From an uncultured Thalassolituus sp. (GTDB taxonomy: Bacteria; Pseudomonadota; Gammaproteobacteria; Pseudomonadales; Oceanobacteraceae), in the NCBI GenBank assembly GCA_913054055.1, contig CAJXIT010000062.1:1-12950 (forward strand): a stretch of 12,950 nucleotides of DNA, read 5' to 3'. The translations under genes and the position numbers were made by a program. Shown one piece after another: positions 6,654-12,950 of the stretch (position 1 is the stretch's first letter; every line of letters starts with the position of its first letter). The notes under the pieces were generated by a model. The model saw only the letters and a program-made list of their open reading frames with translations, searched no databases and had not been told where the DNA came from.

Positions 6654-9524
6654 ATGACAGACAATAGCACTCATCACAATTCATTACGCAATAAGCGAAA
6701 TACTAAACAGCTATCTTTTTTAGCTATTTTGTTTCTCTTTATTACCGTGATTGCAGCATGGTGGGGGTTAGAAAAAATAAAAATAGCGACATTAGCATCC
6801 ACTGAGAATACCTTAACCACCGTATTAAATACCACAAAAGAAGCATTGGATATTTGGGTAAACGATCAGATATCTAAAGCACAATTCATTGCCAATAAAA
6901 CAGAGCTGACGACGCTGACACAACAATTAATTAAGGCACAAAAACGCAATTTAAAAAAAGCCAAAAGTGACATCATTCAACAACTTACAGCCTATATACA
7001 AGATCATCAAGAATCGGAAACGGACTACCACATCATCCTTCCAAACGGCATGATTATCGCTGCAAATAACCCCATTGATATTGGCAATGATCATGTTATC
7101 TATCGCTATAGAAATGCCATCTTTAAAGAAATATTAAATGGTGTACCAAGGTTCATTCCTCCTGTACCGTCTGATCGACCACTTAAAGGGAAAAAGAATA
7201 TTGCTGAAAAAAATGTGCCCGCGACTCTTTTTTCTGCCGCCCCCATTAAGGATTCGAAAAAAAATGTCATTGCCATTTTTGCAAAACGATCTGACCCAAA
7301 ACAAACTTTATCACGTATCACCGCCTTGGGCCGTATAGGCACAAGCGGTGAAACTTATGCCTTTGATAATAATGCACGTTTACTAACAGCCAGCCGCTTT
7401 GATCATATGATGATAAAACGCGGCTTTATGTTAGACTCTGAGCAAAGCATTCTTGCATTTGAAATTAAAGACCCTGGTGGAAAGCTAATCGATAACATTC
7501 CCATCAGCACCCAGCATACCCACAGACCTCTCACATTAATGGCACAAAAGGCAACTTCAGGTATTGCAGGTCAAAATATAAAAGGGTATCACGATTACCG
7601 AGGAGAAGTGGTGCTGGGTTCATGGGTATGGATGCCTCACCTAGATATCGGTTTAGCCACAGAAATTGATAAGCTTGAAGCTTTGAGTATTTATGAAACC
7701 ACTCGCTTAATCATTGCCATCATATTATTAATATTGGTCAGTATGGCGGTCATTTTTATCTACTTCGTATTTTTAGCGAATAAACAAGTGGAAGATAATT
7801 TAAAGCAATCACACGATGAATTAGAAGAAAAAGTAAAAGAACGCACACAAGAATTATTAGACAGTGAAGCCAGCCTTATTGTGGCTAAAGACCAAGCAGA
7901 ACAAGCCAGTCGCACAAAAAGTGATTTCTTAGCAAGCATGAGTCACGAAATACGCACGCCCATCAATGGTGTCATGGGGATGCTTGGATTGCTGATTAAA
8001 ACAGCTGAGTCAGATGAACAAGAGCGCAAACTCAATATTGCTTTAAGCAGTTCCAAGTCACTGCTGAATATCATTAATGATATTCTCGATTTTTCTAAAG
8101 TCGAAGTGGGTAAGATTGAATTAGAAAGCATAGACTTTAATCTTGAAACGCTATTAAACGACATCGTTAATAGCATGGCATTTTCAGCTGAAGAACATGA
8201 TTTAGAACTCATCATGGATGCTACCCAGTTATCCAATAAAATGCTCATTGGGGATCCAAATAGATTAAGACAAGTCATCACCAATTTAATTGGTAATGCC
8301 ATTAAATTCACCCACTCAGGTTCGGTAATCGTACGCTGCGCCACCACCCCATATCGAGAATCCATTTTACTTACCTGTCGCATCATAGATACAGGTATCG
8401 GCATCCCAGAAGACCGCATACATAAATTGTTTGATAGTTTCACTCAAGCAGACACATCCACCACAAGAGAATACGGCGGAACAGGGTTAGGACTAACCAT
8501 TTCCAAAAAATTAGTATCCCTGATGCAAGGGGATATCGACATTAAAAGTAAAGTGGATGTGGGCAGTGAATTTTCATTCACAGCGGTATTAGAAAAAAGC
8601 AATAAAGCTGAAACCTATTTACCTGACATTGATTTAAGATCAAAAAATATTTTAATTGTTGATGACAACCCTGTTAATCGCGAAATTTTCATAGGGCAAC
8701 TGAGTAACTGGGGAGCCAATACCTTTGAAGCAGAAAGTGGCGCAAATGCCTTAAATTTATGTGAAGACGCTTCGGAGCAACCGATTCATATCATCATTCT
8801 TGATATGCAAATGCCCGCCATGGATGGCATTCAATTTATAAAAATATTGAGACGAAATAAACAGTATAACGGAATAAAAGTATTAATGATGACATCCGTT
8901 TTACATGATCAAACACCTGAAGAATTAAGCGCATTAGGGTTGAATGGTTGGTTCACTAAACCCGTAAACCCAAAAGACTTGCATCATGCTTTACTGACAG
9001 TGTGTTCTAATGAGCACGATCATGAACAGGCATTCGTGACAACAGAATCATTGCAAATTGTTAAAACCAAGCCCAAAGATAAAGCAAAAGATATTGCCAA
9101 AGACGCTTCCAATCAAAACTGGCCCAACCATACACGCATTCTCATGGTTGAAGACAATGACATTAATCAGCTGGTGACGGAAGGTATTTTAGAAACCATC
9201 GGACTGGGTTGTGACATTGCCAGGCACGGAGAAGAATGCTTATCCATGCTAAACGCTTCTTCCCATGACAACCCCTATACAGCGGTACTGATGGATTGCC
9301 AAATGCCGGTTATGGATGGCTATCAAGCCACAGAAAACATTCGAAGAGGTCTTGCAGGTGAGCGTTATAGACAAATACCCATCATTGCAATGACTGCAAA
9401 TGCAATGAAAGGTGACAGAGAAAAATGCCTACTATCTGGCATGAACGACTACCTTTCAAAACCCATTGAAACCGAATTGCTGCAACAGACACTAGTAAAG
9501 TGGTTGATCACTACCCGACAATGA
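6654..9524 (+). CDS. Membrane hybrid sensor kinase: Cache-HisKA-HATPase-REC-REC
   Basis: The 956-residue protein has a helix at about 20-40, an outer dCache-like sensor domain at about 45-345 (GRIGTSGETYAFD, LLTASRF) and a second helix at about 351-375. A coiled coil (380-415) precedes HisKA with H431 in SHEIRTPINGVMG and HATPase with NLIGNAIKF, DTGIGIP and GGTGLGL. Two receivers follow: REC1 from about 665 with D717 in LDMQMPAMDG and K769, REC2 from about 828 with D881 in MDCQMPVMDG and K936. A charged linker rich in KD repeats (804-819) separates them. There is no C-terminal HPt domain, so a separate HPt protein would be needed for a full relay. The ligand is unknown. The ribosome binding site is poor (AGG overlapping the previous stop), which suggests translation coupled to the GAF kinase gene. 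Confidence 0.94.
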   Translation: MTDNSTHHNSLRNKRNTKQLSFLAILFLFITVIAAWWGLEKIKIATLASTENTLTTVLNTTKEALDIWVNDQISKAQFIANKTELTTLTQQLIKAQKRNLKKAKSDIIQQLTAYIQDHQESETDYHIILPNGMIIAANNPIDIGNDHVIYRYRNAIFKEILNGVPRFIPPVPSDRPLKGKKNIAEKNVPATLFSAAPIKDSKKNVIAIFAKRSDPKQTLSRITALGRIGTSGETYAFDNNARLLTASRFDHMMIKRGFMLDSEQSILAFEIKDPGGKLIDNIPISTQHTHRPLTLMAQKATSGIAGQNIKGYHDYRGEVVLGSWVWMPHLDIGLATEIDKLEALSIYETTRLIIAIILLILVSMAVIFIYFVFLANKQVEDNLKQSHDELEEKVKERTQELLDSEASLIVAKDQAEQASRTKSDFLASMSHEIRTPINGVMGMLGLLIKTAESDEQERKLNIALSSSKSLLNIINDILDFSKVEVGKIELESIDFNLETLLNDIVNSMAFSAEEHDLELIMDATQLSNKMLIGDPNRLRQVITNLIGNAIKFTHSGSVIVRCATTPYRESILLTCRIIDTGIGIPEDRIHKLFDSFTQADTSTTREYGGTGLGLTISKKLVSLMQGDIDIKSKVDVGSEFSFTAVLEKSNKAETYLPDIDLRSKNILIVDDNPVNREIFIGQLSNWGANTFEAESGANALNLCEDASEQPIHIIILDMQMPAMDGIQFIKILRRNKQYNGIKVLMMTSVLHDQTPEELSALGLNGWFTKPVNPKDLHHALLTVCSNEHDHEQAFVTTESLQIVKTKPKDKAKDIAKDASNQNWPNHTRILMVEDNDINQLVTEGILETIGLGCDIARHGEECLSMLNASSHDNPYTAVLMDCQMPVMDGYQATENIRRGLAGERYRQIPIIAMTANAMKGDREKCLLSGMNDYLSKPIETELLQQTLVKWLITTRQ

Positions 9525-9574
9525 GCCAAGGGTGTGATCAATAAAAATTTTTCGTCCTTTCGCAGCCAATCTAT

Positions 9575-10879
9575 TTATCGAAGTTTTTCCATTAATAAGT
9601 AATACCACATACCAACCGCTAAAAACTGATTACCAATCCATTCACTTCCCGGAATACGAATGTGCTTGCATTGGGCAAACGTATCAAATTCATCTAGCTG
9701 CCCACTAATGGCATTGGCCATGATTTCACTGACAATATGAGTAGTGGCAATACCGTGACCTGAATACCCTTGTGCATAAAAAACATTATCCGACAGTTTA
9801 CCCAGCTGAGGAATGCGATTGATCACAATGCCCATCATGCCGCTCCATTGAAAATCAATTTTCACCCCTTTCAAACGTGGAAAGGTTTTTTCTAATGCTG
9901 GGCGCATTTCCGCTTCGATATCACGGGAAGGACGCCCACTGTAATTAGCGCCACCACCAAACAACAACCGGTTGTCTGCGGTCATGCGGTAATAATCCAA
10001 AACAAAACGGCAATCATATACGGCCAAATCTTTTGGATTAATCAGTTTAGCAACGTCTTCCCCTAATGGCTCAGTGGTCACAATGCCACCGGCAGCGGGG
10101 AAAATCTTGCCACTCATTTTCAAACGTTCAAGTCGGTGATAGGCGTTACCAGCTAGCATCACACTATTGGCGGTTACCGAACCTTTTGCAGTGATCACCT
10201 TAGGAGGAATACCCGCTTTGACATTACCATGATCAATGTCAATCACAGGGGAGTTTTCAAAAATCACCGCCCCTAACGATTCCGCCGCACGGGCTTCTCC
10301 TAAACATAAATTCAACGAATGCAAATGCATGTTCTTTTTGTTGTATAGAGCGCCGTGATAAATATCGGTTTCAAGGTAGTCAGGCATTTGCTCACGGGTT
10401 AATAGTTCAACCTGATCGCCCATACCGTGCTTAACCGCTTCATTATAATTATCGGTTAGCTCTCCCATATGACTGGGTTTATAAGCCGCATGTAAATGGC
10501 CAAATTTAAGATCACAATCAATGCCATACTTCTCTACCCGGTTTTTAATGATGTCATGGCCACGAAACCTCAGTCCCCAGATAAAATCGTCTACCTCAGA
10601 TCCCAGCTTTTTACGCATCTGCTTGCGCATAGCTTCGTCACCAGACAAGCTGCCAGTAACCTGGCCACCATTGCGACCTGTTGCACCATACGCAATCTTT
10701 TCGGCTTCGATAATGGCTACTTTTAAGCCTTTTTCGGCCAACTCCAGGGCGGTATTTACCCCGGTAAAGCCGCCGCCCACAATCGCAACGTCCACACGGA
10801 TATGATCGTGCAACTCTGGATAGTCGCTTTCTTGATTAACTGTGGCTGTGTAATAAGCCGAACACCGGTTATTTTCCAT
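9575..10879 (-). CDS. FAD-dependent amine oxidase, PuuB-like (gamma-glutamylputrescine oxidase family)
   Basis: The 434-residue protein is a D-amino-acid-oxidase-type flavoenzyme. The N-terminal dinucleotide site is VGGGFTG (34-40) with E58 for the ribose, followed by GATGRNGGQ (65-73). Near the C-terminus is QGYSGHG, part of the FAD site. Similarity to E. coli PuuB runs end to end: SYY-like start, RNGGQ, H(I/L)H.LNL..GEA, AGNAY, DYYRMTADNRLL.GGG, FP.LKGVKIDF.W. PuuB oxidises gamma-glutamylputrescine to an aldehyde, releasing ammonia and peroxide. No other puu gene is in view, so the exact substrate is uncertain; other amines or amino acids are possible. It is divergent from a class V aminotransferase and converges on the hybrid kinase gene with no clear terminator in the 50-base gap. 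Confidence 0.88.
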   Translation of the reverse strand: MENNRCSAYYTATVNQESDYPELHDHIRVDVAIVGGGFTGVNTALELAEKGLKVAIIEAEKIAYGATGRNGGQVTGSLSGDEAMRKQMRKKLGSEVDDFIWGLRFRGHDIIKNRVEKYGIDCDLKFGHLHAAYKPSHMGELTDNYNEAVKHGMGDQVELLTREQMPDYLETDIYHGALYNKKNMHLHSLNLCLGEARAAESLGAVIFENSPVIDIDHGNVKAGIPPKVITAKGSVTANSVMLAGNAYHRLERLKMSGKIFPAAGGIVTTEPLGEDVAKLINPKDLAVYDCRFVLDYYRMTADNRLLFGGGANYSGRPSRDIEAEMRPALEKTFPRLKGVKIDFQWSGMMGIVINRIPQLGKLSDNVFYAQGYSGHGIATTHIVSEIMANAISGQLDEFDTFAQCKHIRIPGSEWIGNQFLAVGMWYYLLMEKLR

Positions 10880-10985
10880 GCTCGATTTTCCGTATAACTG
10901 ACATTGAATAAGCAGACCTTACCTGATTCAGAATAGCGGTTATCTACCCCCGGGGGGATATTTGCCACATAATGACTCAAACCCC

Positions 10986-11014
10986 TTTACAGCTTACCCA
11001 GAGTCTTTTCTAAT
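10986..11014 (+). promoter_or_regulatory. Sigma-70-like promoter of the aminotransferase gene
   Basis: -35 TTTACA (10986-10991), spacer of exactly 17 bases, -10 TCTAAT (11009-11014); both hexamers match five of six. Transcription would start near 11021, giving a leader of about 70 bases that contains the hairpin at 11045-11065. Confidence 0.58.
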
Positions 11015-11044
11015 TACGCCTACTCTCTATATACAACAAATTTA

Positions 11045-11080
11045 TCTGACACCTTCTCTGTCAGAGCTAATCGAAGAAGG
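11045..11080 (+). promoter_or_regulatory. Leader hairpin with a loop complementary to the Shine-Dalgarno sequence
   Basis: TCTGACA (11045-11051) and TGTCAGA (11059-11065) form a perfect 7-bp stem with a 7-base loop CCTTCTC. The loop bases CCTTCT (11052-11057) are complementary to AGAAGG (11075-11080), which includes the start of the Shine-Dalgarno AAGGAAG. An H-type pseudoknot could therefore block initiation. The structure is inferred; the bare hairpin could also be a DNA operator. Confidence 0.4.
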
Positions 11081-11089
11081 AAGTGCCCC

Positions 11090-12214
11090 ATGGCTGGCTT
11101 ATTACCCAATGTTGATCCAGATGGCCTATTAGAATACTCAGTAGTATTTACCGACCGTTCACTTAACCACATGTCTAAAACGTTCCAAGGTGTGATGAAC
11201 GACATCTCTAGTACGTTAAAAGACGTATATAACGCGGATGGCGTAGTGGTAGTACCAGGCGGCGGCACATACGGCATGGAGTCTGTGGCACGCCAATTCG
11301 CTCAAGATAAAAAATGCTTGGTTATCCGTAACGGTTTCTTCAGCTTTCGCTGGAGCCAGATCTTTGAAATGGCTAACCTGCCATCATCTGAGATTGTATT
11401 AAAAGCCCGCCAAACAGAAGAAGGCTCTCAAGCACCGTTTGCCCCTGCACCGATCGACGAAGTGGTTGCCACCATTAAAGCTGAAAAGCCTGATATGGTA
11501 TTTGCCCCTCACGTTGAAACCGCATCTGGCATGATCCTGCCTGATGACTACTTAAAAGCCGTTGCTGACGCCGTTCACTCTGTAGGCGGTATTTTTGTAT
11601 TGGATTGCATCGCATCTGGTACCGTATGGGTAGATATGAAAGCCGTTGGTGTTGATATTCTAATCAGCGCGCCTCAAAAAGGATGGAGTGCCTCTCCTTG
11701 TGCCGCGTTAGTTATGCTAAACAACGATGCCCTAGCCCTGTTAGAAAATACAACCAGCAATAGCTTTGCTTGTGACCTGAAAAAGTGGCACAGCATTATG
11801 CAAGCCTACGAAAATGGTGGTCACGCTTATCACGCAACCATGCCAACAGATGCACTGACTGCATTCCGCGACACCATGTTAGAAACCAAAGAATACGGTT
11901 TTGATAAGGTTAAGGCTGAGCAAATTGAATTGGGCCAAAAAGCCCGTGCTATGTTAGAAAGCAAAGGCATTAAAAGCGTTGCCGCTGAAGGCTTTAAAGC
12001 ACCCGGTGTTGTGGTTAACTATACCACTGAGTCGACTATGCAAAACGGCAGTGCATTCGCTGCATTAGGCATGCAAGCAGCCGCTGGCGTACCGCTAATG
12101 GTTGACGAGCCCGCTGATTTTAAAACATTCCGTTTAGGTTTATTTGGTTTAGATAAACTTCATAATGTTGATCGTACTGTTAAAAACTTAGAAGACGTTT
12201 TAAATAAACTTTAA
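11090..12214 (+). CDS. Class V PLP-dependent aminotransferase (alanine/serine-glyoxylate type)
   Basis: The 374-residue protein has the fold-type I layout of class V aminotransferases: PGGGTYGMES (56-65) for the cofactor phosphate, HVETASG (141-147), D172 in LDCIASG as the residue that pairs with the PLP ring nitrogen, and K197 in SAPQKGWSASP as the Schiff-base lysine. The C-terminal small domain ends with FRLGLFGLDKLHNVDRTVKNLE, as in alanine-glyoxylate and serine-pyruvate enzymes. It moves an amino group between an amino acid and a 2-oxoacid; the substrates cannot be told from sequence. The start is set by AAGGAAG at 11077-11083, six bases before the ATG. It has its own promoter and terminator and is divergent from the PuuB-like oxidase, suggesting a shared catabolic task. 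Confidence 0.9.
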   Translation: MAGLLPNVDPDGLLEYSVVFTDRSLNHMSKTFQGVMNDISSTLKDVYNADGVVVVPGGGTYGMESVARQFAQDKKCLVIRNGFFSFRWSQIFEMANLPSSEIVLKARQTEEGSQAPFAPAPIDEVVATIKAEKPDMVFAPHVETASGMILPDDYLKAVADAVHSVGGIFVLDCIASGTVWVDMKAVGVDILISAPQKGWSASPCAALVMLNNDALALLENTTSNSFACDLKKWHSIMQAYENGGHAYHATMPTDALTAFRDTMLETKEYGFDKVKAEQIELGQKARAMLESKGIKSVAAEGFKAPGVVVNYTTESTMQNGSAFAALGMQAAAGVPLMVDEPADFKTFRLGLFGLDKLHNVDRTVKNLEDVLNKL

Positions 12215-12240
12215 AATACGTGTCTAAGTAATCAATCATT

Positions 12241-12271
12241 AAAGCCTCATTCTTTTGATTGAGGCTTTTTT
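12241..12271 (+). terminator. Intrinsic terminator of the aminotransferase gene
   Basis: AAAGCCTCA (12241-12249) pairs with TGAGGCTTT (12260-12268) around a 10-base loop, with T12266-12271 as the U run. It starts 26 bases after the stop codon. Confidence 0.85.
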
Positions 12272-12302
12272 GATTTCAGCGCTCAAAAATATGGAGCCGT
12301 TT

Positions 12303-12680
12303 ATGAAAGAGTGTAACTCTTGTGGCAAGTGTTGTATCAAATACAGTAACGGACAACTGTCGGCTGAAAAAATTGAAATTGAAAACTGGGAGGAGACTCG
12401 CCCAGATATCTTCAGTTTTACAAAGGATGGGAAAATCTGGGTAGACTCAAAATCCGGCGAACCATTACAACTGTGCCCTTTCTTAAATAAACAAGACAAT
12501 AGCAGCGTCTATACCTGTGATATTTATTTTGACCGCCCTAATGACTGCCGCTATTACCCTTCCACACTGGAAGAAATGCTGGCCGATGAATGCGAGATGA
12601 TTGAAAAGAAAGACTTACAAAACCCAGCTAAAGCTCGACAAGCATTAGAACTCATCATGAGTGATAGCTGGCACCAATAG
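12303..12680 (+). CDS. YkgJ-family cysteine-cluster protein
   Basis: From the ATG at 12303 the protein has 125 residues and begins MKECNSCGKCC, giving C4, C7, C10 and C11 in a CxxCxxCC pattern, with further cysteines at 58 (LCPFL), 72, 82 (RPNDCRYYP) and 97. This is the YkgJ/UPF0153 pattern, thought to bind zinc or an iron-sulfur cluster; the role is unknown. The frame is open from 12255, inside the preceding terminator, and has another ATG at 12291. I prefer 12303 because GGAG at 12293-12296 lies six bases before it and the cysteine motif starts at once. It follows a terminator and has no obvious promoter, so read-through or a weak promoter near 12272-12290 is likely. Confidence 0.85.
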   Translation: MKECNSCGKCCIKYSNGQLSAEKIEIENWEETRPDIFSFTKDGKIWVDSKSGEPLQLCPFLNKQDNSSVYTCDIYFDRPNDCRYYPSTLEEMLADECEMIEKKDLQNPAKARQALELIMSDSWHQ

Positions 12681-12740
12681 TGTCATCATCGTCATACAAT
12701 ATGAAATGAATGCATCTCTAATCAATTAACCTCTAGCAGA

Positions 12741-12944
12741 ATGCCCATGACAGAAATAAGCCCTAACAAAATAACCGCCCTACCCCTACCGCCCTATTAC
12801 GCTGTCATCTTTACTTCCGTTCGTACCCTCTTAGATAAAGGCTATGAAGCCACTTCAAATCGCATGCTAGATTTGGCGTCTCAACAACCTGGTTTTTTTA
12901 AGTGTCGACTCAGCACAGGAAAACATAGGGATATCAACGTATGA
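12741..12944 (+). CDS. Antibiotic biosynthesis monooxygenase-like protein, apparently frameshifted and cut by the window edge
   Basis: The 67-residue frame contains PPYYAVIFTSVRTLLDKGYEATSNRMLDLASQQPGF, the start of a small ABM/dimeric ferredoxin-like fold protein of about 100 residues. After residue 52 the frame stops looking like the family. Skipping one T of the seven at 12893-12899 gives GFLSVDSAQENIGIS, which fits the family (usually QPGFLGVESAR...GI.VSYW) and stays open to the window end. The gene is therefore either disrupted, mis-sequenced at the homopolymer, or recoded. The start may be M1 (12741) or M3 (12747); no strong ribosome binding site is seen. Such proteins are often heme-degrading or quinol monooxygenases, but many are uncharacterised. 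Confidence 0.7.
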   Translation: MPMTEISPNKITALPLPPYYAVIFTSVRTLLDKGYEATSNRMLDLASQQPGFFKCRLSTGKHRDINV

Positions 12945-12950
12945 TCAAAT

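Noticed and set aside
7943..8443. Antisense open frame of 166 codons within the hybrid kinase gene
   Set aside because: It mirrors the conserved HisKA and HATPase region; long antisense frames arise there from codon bias, and no ribosome binding site or motif was seen.
10756..10980. Minus-strand open frame overlapping the start of the PuuB-like oxidase
   Set aside because: It is out of frame with a well-matched PuuB N-terminus and shows no conserved feature.
12255..12302. Longer N-terminus for the YkgJ-family protein from a TTG at 12255
   Set aside because: It lies within the aminotransferase terminator hairpin and has no ribosome binding site; GGAG supports the ATG at 12303.

Overview
The window looks like chromosomal DNA of a moderately AT-rich marine gammaproteobacterium, most like the Oceanospirillales. 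The evidence is the FlhF-type N-terminus of the first gene, a gammaproteobacterial HslU C-terminus, a paired bacterioferritin locus, a TIGR04102-like SEC-C protein and a PuuB-like oxidase. No tRNA, rRNA, CRISPR array, transposase or phage gene was recognised. The lineage is an inference from remembered protein families; no search was run.

Left end (1-2104): one long reading frame starts as the flagellar GTPase FlhF and becomes the protease ATPase HslU exactly at the Walker A motif the two families share. Arginine codon use changes at the same point. It ends at a strong intrinsic terminator. The cause is either an assembly join or a recombination at 24 bases of shared sequence. This is the most unusual feature here.

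Iron block (2105-3938): a small four-helix membrane protein (TIGR03987/HsmA-like) lies behind a promoter whose -35 box is covered by a perfect 7-1-7 Fur box. It converges on a two-gene bacterioferritin operon. One ferritin subunit keeps the whole ferroxidase site but lacks the haem-ligand methionine; the other keeps the methionine but has lost ferroxidase ligands. Together they look like a heteropolymeric bacterioferritin.

Middle (3939-9574): a small SEC-C zinc-motif protein (minus strand) has a good promoter and terminator. Next come an alpha/beta hydrolase strikingly like vertebrate MEST/PEG1, a soluble GAF histidine kinase, and a membrane-bound Cache hybrid kinase with two receiver domains. 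The kinases are 14 bases apart and probably co-transcribed. No HPt protein or output regulator is encoded beside them. A 13-bp-arm inverted repeat covers the ribosome binding site and start of the GAF kinase.

Right end (9575-12950): a PuuB-like FAD amine oxidase (minus) is divergent from a class V PLP aminotransferase (plus), which suggests amine or amino-acid catabolism. The aminotransferase has a clear promoter and a leader hairpin whose loop can pair with its Shine-Dalgarno sequence. After its terminator come a YkgJ-type cysteine-cluster protein and the start of an antibiotic-biosynthesis-monooxygenase-like gene. That last gene appears frameshifted at a T7 run and continues past the window edge.
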